IMG/VR virus record: IMGVR_UViG_3300008267_007453
Location: 1 to 24,737 of that record
DNA length: 24,737 bases
From: a virus
Direction: 5' to 3' (one strand)
A model generated the notes under the pieces. That model was given only the letters and a program-made list of their open reading frames with translations. It was not told the DNA's origin and searched no databases. Positions 7,901 through 13,662 of the stretch are shown here, one piece after another; position 1 is the first letter of the stretch, and each line of letters starts with the position of its first letter. The translations under genes were made by a program, and so were the position numbers.

Positions 7901-9668
7901 CGGCAGTTTGAGTCCGGATGACCGCAGTGAAGAAGCCGGCTTGGAAATAGTCAGCCCGCCCATGCCCTTGCTGATGGCCATAGCCAAATTGAAAGAAGTC
8001 ACAGACTGGGCCAATGATCCGCAAGGAGGCAATGCCTACACCAACAGCTCAACAGGCCTGCACATGGGTGTGAGCCTGCCCATTAGAGGTGGCGATGTGG
8101 ACTATGTGAAGTTGATCTTGTTCATGGGTGACAAGTATGTGTTGGACACATTTGGTCGCGAAGCCAACAGCTTTACTGCCAGCGCCTTGGGCAAACTTCA
8201 GCAAAACATCCGAGGCAAACGAAGTGATCCGGCTGGTGTGGTAGAGTTATTGCGCCACGGACTCACTGAACTGGCTTTCAAAGAACTACAAAAAGGTGTG
8301 GGTACCAGCAAGTACACATCAGCACATCTGCAGAACGGCTACATTGAATTCCGTAGTCCGGGTGGTGACTGGTTGGCCAAGGCCGACGAAGAAATGGGTG
8401 TGTTGGAAAACACCATGATGCGTTTTGCCCGTGCCATGCAGATCGCTGGCGACCCCAGTGCCGAACGTGCGGAATATGCCAAGAAGCTGTACAAGTTGGT
8501 CACTGCCGACAACGAACAGTACACGGATCAACTGCGCCTGTTCAGTGAATTCTCAGCCGGTACCATCAACAAAGAACAGTTAAAGAAACAGTGGGCTGAA
8601 AAGACCATTGGCAAACAAAAAGAAATAAATCAGCGTTGGAAACTGTATCAAATGTTCAACGGCACCTGGTCACCAGTGCCCGGACAAGAATACAACGGCT
8701 ATACCGAAGACGAAGCCAAGAACAAAGTATGGAGCAAGTATGGTCGTGAAGCACTAGACTCGGGCGAATATCAATTGGTCAACATGGGCGAGCAAGACTG
8801 GGAAGTGTATGATGTCAAAACCAACAAGACCCTGGAAGTAGTCAAAGGCAAGAGCAAGGGTGAAGTGGCCGATGCTGTGTATGACAAGTATGTGGATCAA
8901 GGTATTGGATTCAATGTGCGTCCTTACGAAGATCCAGCCACCATGACACCAAGAGCCAAGTTGGCCAAGCGTATCACAACCAAGAAACAAGAACCCGAGC
9001 AACTTACACAAGCAACAAACGAGCGTGGCGTTCCTTATTGGGAAATTTTTGAACGCGAAACTGGACATGTTGTGCATACCTTCCTGGCTGACACACAAGC
9101 AGATGCTTGGGAAGATACTAAGAATTGGTTGGCGGGCATGAACGCAGAACAGCCTAACCTGTTTAGTATGCGACCCAAGATGATACCAAATCCGCAGACC
9201 ACAGACAACAAAAAAGATTCTGTGGACATACAACGCAGATTGGGTGTGCAGGATGTGGACACGGATGTGGCGCAGAACTTTAATCAGCCACAAGATGCCA
9301 CACAAAGATCAGGTTCCTGGAGCATATATGATGTTACCCTGGGGCGCGAAATCACTAGAATGGACAATGTTCCATGGCAACAGGCCAATGATCGTGCCAA
9401 TGAATTGGAACAAAGCACTGGACACAATATGTCGGTCCGAGGGCTGTCAGAAAATCGCAGTGCCATAGGGCAGTCCATAAAAAGTATAGAAGAAAACTTT
9501 GCCGACGGCCGAGTCAAAGGAAAAAGCCGCCCAGGACGTGTGAAACGTGCAGGTGCCAGTTGCAACGGAAGTGTGACGGACCTACGTCGACGTGCTAAAA
9601 ATGCAAGTGGCGAAAAGGCAAAAATGTATCATTGGTGTGCCAATATGAAATCAGGGAGAAAAAAATGA
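4980..9668 (+). CDS. 1562-aa multidomain protein: nucleotidyltransferase, HExxH metallopeptidase, amidoligase-like, repeats, Cys/basic tail
   Basis: This is the largest gene in the window and an unusual fusion. (a) Residues 1-235: nucleotidyltransferase-like, with GSNAAYTY (65-72), DID (77-79) and D118/E120 as the third acidic site. (b) About 230-280: Lys-rich linker, then YWYPGTGYAG and a Gly-rich segment. (c) About 285-410: metallopeptidase-like, with HELTH (359-363) and a downstream ENEA (E386) as probable third zinc ligand, a gluzincin pattern. (d) About 700-1150: amidoligase-like (glutamine-synthetase-like fold), with GFEAEL (713-718), WIIEPDGSL (969-977), LEIVSPP (988-994), STGLHMGV (around H1028) and EFRSPGG (E1123), and an acidic insert between the first two. 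(e) Four related modules of about 50 residues, one before and three after the amidoligase. (f) A C-terminal tail with KMYHWCANMKSGRKK. Domain order is seen; the functions are by motif. The combination suggests ATP-dependent peptide or amide chemistry combined with proteolysis. Confidence 0.82.
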   Translation: MNILELDSYRLGDAVKFNDQLNPKLWGSDEHLHPQIREQLLRIAEDFAEFLGVSNFEIKDITISGSNAAYTYTANSDIDLHLVVDLPKADASEVYRELFDAKKYQYNDQHNITIGGYDVELYVQNANQPHISQGIYSVLNNDWVSVPRRARPTVDDISTRSKYETLSQQIDQAIESKDYEMITTLVNKIKKMRQTGLEQHGEFGPENIAFKMLRSQGAIERLYAARNAAKDELLSLDERRRKKKGSSKKRWGYFGGYWYPGTGYAGQDTPAAQADGGGDGGAESIREDAGQTDEQILKDFIRFCVSELEIKQMPRVRLRKDPEWPKRHRTFGRYSDDAQQLEVAWGNRHIMDVLRTVAHELTHKRQHEREAVPADAGETGSEYENEANARAGVLMRDWARLHPEHFEAGQVDELEEGWKERAGAVAAAACIAGTPGCSSTGQVIKTTQDVGRTVQTAKNMTRAGVQDELSQELRNFIRAQGGDPGSQNLSTLYKLKKRITNKPDPANESASGYIPTKKQARDPRFSMALTVDIKPGQVGKEANKLKLRTNRQGAPQIAQANGLFENLFKEYKQYKADEDYSPDEPPGPEFDPDLFEISDDLRRSYLGRAGQQVDRRQERMAQVRDRLNKGYEIYHAEDPTFTVHRFEANTPADARRYYETFIDRYESDRDFDLQLRRATGLMESEEELDEVNMSPGALEKFAASKEAQGIRAGFEAELIFRDTQGESDEEDPEPDYDADERAYSISQVIEFFDNDEYGYGLGDRERNRLEENLDETYMNWRDEQMTSDFRNDAEDLVREIHLDEVPLSERIIKVLTDGMEIDDAEADKILAVGVDAPRFTSSAEQAAYAEQNPNYKIYLEALDDAEAILDEEVETSIEKQDGYYDQALDDYRDNWSGDDDSFFSDVGLRWMSDIANEYGLDWPVWNMGNGGNSGSRDWDEIGAELQQVVGMPVKVSSNYHSTPRKEGQWIIEPDGSLSPDDRSEEAGLEIVSPPMPLLMAIAKLKEVTDWANDPQGGNAYTNSSTGLHMGVSLPIRGGDVDYVKLILFMGDKYVLDTFGREANSFTASALGKLQQNIRGKRSDPAGVVELLRHGLTELAFKELQKGVGTSKYTSAHLQNGYIEFRSPGGDWLAKADEEMGVLENTMMRFARAMQIAGDPSAERAEYAKKLYKLVTADNEQYTDQLRLFSEFSAGTINKEQLKKQWAEKTIGKQKEINQRWKLYQMFNGTWSPVPGQEYNGYTEDEAKNKVWSKYGREALDSGEYQLVNMGEQDWEVYDVKTNKTLEVVKGKSKGEVADAVYDKYVDQGIGFNVRPYEDPATMTPRAKLAKRITTKKQEPEQLTQATNERGVPYWEIFERETGHVVHTFLADTQADAWEDTKNWLAGMNAEQPNLFSMRPKMIPNPQTTDNKKDSVDIQRRLGVQDVDTDVAQNFNQPQDATQRSGSWSIYDVTLGREITRMDNVPWQQANDRANELEQSTGHNMSVRGLSENRSAIGQSIKSIEENFADGRVKGKSRPGRVKRAGASCNGSVTDLRRRAKNASGEKAKMYHWCANMKSGRKK
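6870..7010 (+). repeat. WxIYD-type protein module, copy 1 (divergent)
   Basis: The encoded segment begins YEIYHAEDP, continues FTVHRFEANTPADARRYYE and ends near DFDLQLRR. It shares the plan of the three C-terminal modules of the same protein: aromatic-x-I-Y, a short turn, a strand ending in F or V, then an Ala/Asp helix. The copies are protein-level repeats and are not obviously similar as DNA. Confidence 0.45.
8799..9439 (+). repeat. Three tandem WxIYD-type protein modules, copies 2-4
   Basis: Copy 2 (8799 to about 8924) starts WEVYDVKTN and ends near FNVRP. Copy 3 (9039-9176) starts WEIFERETGHVV and ends FSMRP. Copy 4 (9318 to about 9439) starts WSIYDVTLGRE and ends MSVRG. Each is about 40-46 residues: a WxIYD strand, a Gly turn, a second strand, a helix containing Ala-Trp or Ala-Asn, and a closing (S/N)(V/M)R(P/G). 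Spacing is about 240-280 bases start to start. They look like small alpha/beta binding modules; the ligand is unknown. Confidence 0.6.
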
Positions 9669-10270
9669 AACATCTATTACTAGTATTAGCGTTACTGACT
9701 GTCAATGTCCAGGCGCAAACACCGGGCATTACCACTTGTGATGGTGAATATGCGCTGTGTGCCGCAAGCACTTGCAAACCAGTCCTGAACAAAGACGGTA
9801 CACCAAAAACAATCACCGGCAACAACGGTGTGGCCTATCCCGAAGTCGAATGCCGTTGTCCTATACTCACAGGTCGTGCCATTGCTGATACCTCAGCCGG
9901 CAACATGAAAGGCTCATGTGCGCCTACCAGTGATAAAAACGTTTGGAGTTTGTTTGCTCCCAAACTGTTTTATCCACAAGAAGCCAATGACTTTAGTTCA
10001 TTGCCTTGGAAACAAAAAGCCACTGTACAAAAATGCGATGCCAGTTTGAATCTTGGCGCCAAGTCCAGCAACTGTTTCAGTTGGAATTGTGTCAAGGGTG
10101 CAGATGGCATAGCAGTGTGTTCATGCCCTACAGGACAAGTACCACCAGCAACATCATTCTTGACCGAAGCTGGGCAAGGCAATCCTGAAGCATGTGCTCA
10201 GTATCCAGTGAGCTTACCACTCAAGGCACAAGACCGAGCTGAAGCTAAAGACTCTAAAGGAAAGAAATGA
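9665..10270 (+). CDS. Exported Cys-rich protein (201 aa)
   Basis: ATG 9665 overlaps the stop of the giant gene as ATGA, with GGGAGAAAAAA as ribosome-binding region, so the longer open frame upstream is not needed. The first 18 residues, MKHLLLVLALLTVNVQAQ, are a textbook signal peptide with probable cleavage after Ala 17. The mature protein has about ten Cys (for example CDGEYALCAASTC, ECRCP and VCSCPTG), consistent with disulphides in the periplasm or outside the cell. I recognise no enzymatic motif. The C-terminus is charged (RAEAKDSKGKK). It forms a coupled pair with the next gene, whose ATG overlaps this stop, and that partner is also exported, so they probably act together. An exported protein pair is uncommon inside a T4-like block and suggests an acquired host-derived cassette. 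Confidence 0.8.
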   Translation: MKHLLLVLALLTVNVQAQTPGITTCDGEYALCAASTCKPVLNKDGTPKTITGNNGVAYPEVECRCPILTGRAIADTSAGNMKGSCAPTSDKNVWSLFAPKLFYPQEANDFSSLPWKQKATVQKCDASLNLGAKSSNCFSWNCVKGADGIAVCSCPTGQVPPATSFLTEAGQGNPEACAQYPVSLPLKAQDRAEAKDSKGKK

Positions 10271-11361
10271 AAAATATTAAATCGGGAATCGTAGCGGTAT
10301 TATTTGCTGTAGGCAGTGTTGCCATGGCATCGGATGAACCAACCACATTGTTAAGCTCTGGAACCATAAGCCCTTACGAAGCTCAAAGGAATGGACTGTT
10401 CATGGCTGCAGATTTTCTTGCGGCAGTGCCTGGCAACACACGATTCGAAATCAGCACACAGCCCTGGATGGATACCACAAACAACACCGTGGTCATCGCA
10501 AAGATGCCATTTGTGAGTGGTACCAAATATGCCAAAGACTATGCCAAGGAAGGCAGTGTATTTGCTATAACCGAAGATGCTAAGTATCGTTATTTTGTAG
10601 GCAATGGATTGCCAAACACCGCCATGGGCGACTTTCCTGTGCAACCTGGCACTCCTGCTTACAAGTTTTACCAGGCAGCTCCAGGCGGCCATGACTTTAG
10701 AACAGGCTTTCCTGGTCATGACTATTCCAGTGCCGCGGCCATTGGCGTCAGTCCTTATGAGTTGAATATCCAACTACCTAAAATCCCAAAGCTAAGTGCC
10801 AAGCCCAATCCCATTGCCGCATTGCCAATCGGTGTCACGCTCACAGGCACAGTATGGCACGCTGAGATTGCCAACGCCAGTAGCACAGCCTGGTATCCAC
10901 CAGCTTCAATCTTGCCCGTTGATCAGTGCTGGGGACATCCTTATGCTCAACAATATCACCTGCACGGTTATAGCTGGAAGTGTTTCCCCAATCAAGGAAC
11001 TGAAGGACATTCACCCTTGTTTGGTTATGCCCTGGATGGATTTGGTATCTACGGTCCCAGAGGCGACGATGGCAAAATGGTTACCAATGCCCAACTGGAC
11101 GAATGCCATGGACACACCCATCCAGTCATGTGGGATGGAAAGATGCAGAATATCTATCACTATCACTTGAACAATGAATTTCCCTATGCCATTGGCTGTT
11201 TTAGAGGGGAAGTTAACTATGACCAAGCCCTAGGGTCGGCTGATATGAGGGCACACAACAAGCCTCATGGAGTACCAGGCAAAGGACACAACCACAAACA
11301 TAATCAGAAAAGTGACAAACTGCCAAATATTATTGCAGTACCCATTGGAGCCTTCCAGTAA
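10267..11361 (+). CDS. Exported YHYH-domain protein (364 aa)
   Basis: The ATG at 10267 overlaps the previous stop. Residues 1-21 (MKNIKSGIVAVLFAVGSVAMA) form a signal peptide. The C-terminal half carries the hallmarks of the YHYH domain (Pfam YHYH family): YALDGFGIYGPRG (254-266), LDECHGH (277-283), the eponymous YHYH (297-300) and FPYAIGCFRGE. The region before it is His/Trp/Cys-rich (CWGHPYAQQYHLHGYSWKC), and the extreme C-terminus has GHNHKHNQK, so metal binding is plausible. YHYH proteins occur in bacteria and some eukaryotes and have no established activity that I know of. It is full-length, with no frameshift. With the upstream secreted Cys-rich protein it forms a two-gene exported unit. 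The next gene starts directly after its stop (TAAATG). Confidence 0.85.
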   Translation: MKNIKSGIVAVLFAVGSVAMASDEPTTLLSSGTISPYEAQRNGLFMAADFLAAVPGNTRFEISTQPWMDTTNNTVVIAKMPFVSGTKYAKDYAKEGSVFAITEDAKYRYFVGNGLPNTAMGDFPVQPGTPAYKFYQAAPGGHDFRTGFPGHDYSSAAAIGVSPYELNIQLPKIPKLSAKPNPIAALPIGVTLTGTVWHAEIANASSTAWYPPASILPVDQCWGHPYAQQYHLHGYSWKCFPNQGTEGHSPLFGYALDGFGIYGPRGDDGKMVTNAQLDECHGHTHPVMWDGKMQNIYHYHLNNEFPYAIGCFRGEVNYDQALGSADMRAHNKPHGVPGKGHNHKHNQKSDKLPNIIAVPIGAFQ

Positions 11362-12546
11362 ATGCGAGCACAAGAGCTAGGATCCGGCAAGCTGGTCATA
11401 TTTGACATTGATGACACCTTGGTCAACACTGACACCCGAGTCAATGTGGTGCAAGATGGCAAGGTCATCAAGCAGTTGAACAGCCACGACTTTACGCACT
11501 ACAAACTGGGTCCCGGTGAAACATTTGACTTTGGTGCTTTCAAAGATGCTAGAGAATTTTTTACCAAAGCTAAACCCATACCCGGCATGATACGACAATT
11601 AAAGCAAGACATAGCCACAGGCAATCGAGTGATCATGCTCACAGCTAGGTCGGACTTCAATGACCGCGATGTGTTCTTGGACACATTCCGCAGATTTGGC
11701 ATAGACATGGACCGGGTTCACGTATATCGTGCCGGCAATCTTGCCATCAAAGCAGCCACAGAAGAAAAGAAAAAGATCATACTCAAGCATTTGTTGGGCA
11801 AAGAGCACTTTGACAAGCTGATCATGTATGATGACTCAGTACCCAACTTGAATGCTTTCTTGAGCTTAAAGCAGGATTATCCTTACAGCAAATTTTACGC
11901 CTGGCACGTGGACCCAAATGGCCAAGCCGCAGAATATCATAGAACCGACGAAGGTGCAGTAATGGAGATAGCCCGTATACCACAAGGTGACTTTGGTGAC
12001 AAAGACACACTTGCACCCATGGCAAACAAACCCAAAACCAAACCCTTGCCCGGTGGAAGCCAATTCTCCTATGCCGTAAACAAAAAAGATCCTGAGTTTA
12101 TGGAAATCATGATCTTTGACGGTGACACATTAGTTGCCGAACTAGATGTTTCTGCAACACTTGATCCATTAAAAACTTGGATAATAGAAACTATAGCTGT
12201 TGATCCTGACTATCGTAATCGAGGTTTAGGCAAGGCCTTGTATGGTATCGCTCTTACCATACTCAAACTTACCTTAGAAGCCGGGGCAACACAGACCAAA
12301 TTTGGTCAAGCCATGTGGATCATGTTAAACAGTATTCCAGGAGTAGAAGTTCTAGGATATGCCATGGAACCAACCGATAAGTATCGTCCACGATCAGGTG
12401 ACCGTGTAGTAGATCAAAACGATACGTGGACTCGATACACATTTCCTGTAGAGCCCGGACGTAGAAGTATGCGTAGCACCCGACGTGGCACTGGCATTTA
12501 TAGTAGTCAGTATGTTAGTATGATAGCACGGTGGACTGGACAATGA
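11362..12546 (+). CDS. HAD-family phosphatase/hydrolase fused to GNAT acetyltransferase
   Basis: Two enzyme domains lie in one 394-residue chain. Residues 1-175 are a HAD domain: FDIDDTLV (14-21) with nucleophile D15 and general acid/base D17, the second motif in MLTARSDFND (92-101), a Lys-rich segment with the motif III lysine near 136-138, and IMYDDSVPN (154-162) with the metal-binding DD pair. The pattern resembles polynucleotide 3'-phosphatase-like HADs of phages. Residues about 235-370 are a GNAT N-acetyltransferase domain with VDPDYRNRGLGKALY (280-294) as the acetyl-CoA loop. An Asp/Pro/Lys linker joins them. The chain ends with Arg/Ser-rich residues. Substrates cannot be read from sequence; nucleic-acid end repair for the HAD half is only a possibility. 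Its stop overlaps the next ATG (ATGA). Confidence 0.88.
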   Translation: MRAQELGSGKLVIFDIDDTLVNTDTRVNVVQDGKVIKQLNSHDFTHYKLGPGETFDFGAFKDAREFFTKAKPIPGMIRQLKQDIATGNRVIMLTARSDFNDRDVFLDTFRRFGIDMDRVHVYRAGNLAIKAATEEKKKIILKHLLGKEHFDKLIMYDDSVPNLNAFLSLKQDYPYSKFYAWHVDPNGQAAEYHRTDEGAVMEIARIPQGDFGDKDTLAPMANKPKTKPLPGGSQFSYAVNKKDPEFMEIMIFDGDTLVAELDVSATLDPLKTWIIETIAVDPDYRNRGLGKALYGIALTILKLTLEAGATQTKFGQAMWIMLNSIPGVEVLGYAMEPTDKYRPRSGDRVVDQNDTWTRYTFPVEPGRRSMRSTRRGTGIYSSQYVSMIARWTGQ

Positions 12547-12731
12547 AAGCCCGAGAAATATATCCCAAGTACAAACTGTGGTCCGCACCTGTGCGTATCA
12601 AACAACCCGGTTACGTTGGCTCGATCGAAGTCACTGTTACTGCAGCCAATCAACAACAAGCTCGACAACTCATGCGTGCCCAATACGGAGTTCCAGATTG
12701 GCATGTGGGCTCGGTAAAAGAAGTCAAATAA
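12543..12731 (+). CDS. Small phage protein of unknown function (62 aa)
   Basis: ATG 12543 overlaps the HAD-GNAT stop as ATGA; an in-frame GTG at 12531 would only extend it into the preceding gene. The 62-residue basic protein reads MKARDxYPKY-like at the N-terminus (actual MKAREIYPKYK), then strands RIKQPGYVG and SIEVTVTAAN, a Gln/Ala/Arg helix (QQQARQLMRAQYG), and WHVGSVKEVK. That is a beta-beta-alpha-beta mini-domain with no Cys or signal peptide. The helix resembles helices in small double-stranded RNA/DNA-binding or ribosome-associated folds, but I make no functional claim. Compact conserved-looking composition and coupling support it as a real gene. Confidence 0.7.
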   Translation: MKAREIYPKYKLWSAPVRIKQPGYVGSIEVTVTAANQQQARQLMRAQYGVPDWHVGSVKEVK

Positions 12732-12736
12732 AATAC

Positions 12737-12744
12737 AATAAATA
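12737..12744 (+). promoter_or_regulatory. Candidate T4-like late promoter box AATAAATA
   Basis: AATAAATA lies in the 17-base gap between the two small genes, with 4 bases before ATG 12749. This is the tightest box-to-start spacing in the window after that at 3299. No ribosome-binding site fits between them. Confidence 0.4.
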
Positions 12745-12748
12745 CAAC

Positions 12749-13045
12749 ATGACCAAGCAATATGTTCGTGTTGTAGCAGATTTACACTGTAGTTGGGAAG
12801 GATTACCTCCCATATATCGTGTGTATGTCAATGACGAATTATTCAGCGAGCGCACCTGGATCTGGACCGACTCGTATTTGGAAGAGAATTTGCAGATATT
12901 GGCAGAGCCTGGCAAATACAAAATACGCTTTGAGCTGGTGCCGCCGTATTTGGCGCAATTATGGATGAAAGATCTGCGTGTGAGCCAGGGTCGTGCTTCT
13001 ATCAAAAACAACGAATTATTAAGGATACGCGATGCGAGCCAGTGA
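12749..13045 (+). CDS. Small beta-rich protein, possible virion component (98 aa)
   Basis: I use ATG 12749; the open frame extends further upstream but into the preceding gene. The 98-residue product alternates strands: YVRVVADLHCSW, IYRVYVNDELFSERTWIW (about residues 22-39), LEENLQILAEPGKYKIRFEL (44-63), and a closing VSQGRASIKNNELLRIRD. The motif of a short strand, VNDELFSERTWIW and a PGKY turn is reminiscent of jelly-roll accessory proteins near structural genes in T4-like marine phages, similar in style to the proteins at 2471 and 2853. No catalytic residues or targeting signals are seen. Its end overlaps the next gene by 14 bases. Confidence 0.7.
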   Translation: MTKQYVRVVADLHCSWEGLPPIYRVYVNDELFSERTWIWTDSYLEENLQILAEPGKYKIRFELVPPYLAQLWMKDLRVSQGRASIKNNELLRIRDASQ

Positions 13046-13232
13046 GTTTATTGCAGAAAATGCTTCAGCAGGAGCTACCAGCTCAGGCAGTGTGGCCACA
13101 GTTGCCATGCCACTGGGAGGCGTGCAAAAAAGAAATGGCGGTTCTTTTTTTACAGGCGCTAAATACTCTAACGAGCCATTTCCGAACACACCGGATTGGA
13201 TGAAAAAAGGGAAAAAGAAACGTGCTAGATGA
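13032..13232 (+). CDS. Small Gly/Ser-rich basic-tailed protein (66 aa)
   Basis: ATG 13032 has an AAGGA box 6-8 bases upstream, inside the end of the preceding gene. The 66-residue product starts MRASEFIAE, has a flexible Ala/Gly/Ser segment (ASAGATSSGSVATVAMPLGG) and ends in DWMKKGKKKRAR, a strongly basic tail. It is unlikely to fold as a globular domain and looks like a peptide that binds nucleic acid or is packaged in the virion. The basic terminus echoes the tails of several larger proteins in this window. An A6GAA/TTCT7 inverted repeat lies within its coding sequence. The function is unknown. Confidence 0.65.
   Translation: MRASEFIAENASAGATSSGSVATVAMPLGGVQKRNGGSFFTGAKYSNEPFPNTPDWMKKGKKKRAR
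13126..13151 (+). other. A/T-only inverted repeat inside a coding region
   Basis: AAAAAAGAA (13126-13134) pairs perfectly with TTCTTTTTT (13142-13150) around a 7-base loop, followed by another T. It resembles a weak bidirectional terminator in form but lies in the middle of a small gene and has no G/C pairs at the stem base. Transcript slowing or polymerase slippage is possible; a coding coincidence (Lys-Arg and Phe-Phe codons) is equally likely. Confidence 0.3.
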
Positions 13233-13662
13233 TTTATTAAAACAGTTATTGGCCTCAAATTTCGCTTATTATTTGAAAGCGCACATGTTCCATTGGAACG
13301 TGGAAGGCCCTGACTTTGGACAACTGCACAAATTTTTCAGTAAGATCTACGAGGACGCCTACGGTGCCACAGATCCTATCGCCGAATATATCAGAACACT
13401 AGAAGAATATGCGCCGGGCAGCTTAGAGCGTTTTCAAGAACTCAGTCTTATTTCCGGGCAGACCAAGATTCCACGTGCCCGACTCATGTTGGAAGAATTG
13501 TTGGCCGACACACAGACCATGAAAGATCTGGTCATGCAGGTGTTTGCTGTTGCACAGGAAGCCGGCAGAGAAGACATTGCCAATTTCATGGCCGAGCGTC
13601 AAAACAGCCATGGCAAATACATGTGGCAAATAAAGAGTTACTTGAAAGACGCCAGAGCATAA
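13222..13662 (+). CDS. dps: Dps-like ferritin-family protein
   Basis: This is a 146-residue DNA-protection-during-starvation type ferritin, which oxidises Fe(II) with peroxide, stores iron and can coat DNA as a dodecamer. The frame starts with GTG 13222, overlapping the preceding gene by 11 bases. Dps ligand spacing is preserved: HMFHW with H24, H36 (GQLHKFF), D51 and E55 (DPIAEYIR), the same 12/15/4 spacing as H51, H63, D78 and E82 of E. coli Dps. The domain is slightly short, and the N-terminus lacks the Lys-rich DNA-binding tail of E. coli Dps. Its presence inside a phage block suggests protection of phage or host DNA against oxidative damage during infection, or iron sequestration; that is inference. 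The stop overlaps the next ATG as TAATG. Confidence 0.88.
   Translation: MLDDLLKQLLASNFAYYLKAHMFHWNVEGPDFGQLHKFFSKIYEDAYGATDPIAEYIRTLEEYAPGSLERFQELSLISGQTKIPRARLMLEELLADTQTMKDLVMQVFAVAQEAGREDIANFMAERQNSHGKYMWQIKSYLKDARA

Noticed and set aside
9632-9664. Longer N-terminus for the exported Cys-rich protein
   Set aside because: Starting at ATG 9665 gives an immediate signal peptide and an ATGA overlap; the extension would bury the signal peptide.
13126-13151. Terminator for the small gene cluster
   Set aside because: The A6GAA/TTCT7 repeat is inside a coding region and lacks G/C pairs in the stem; treated as an inverted repeat only.
13158-13165. Sixth late-promoter-like box GCTAAATA
   Set aside because: It lies inside the small 66-aa gene and is over 50 bases from the next start, so it is probably coincidental.
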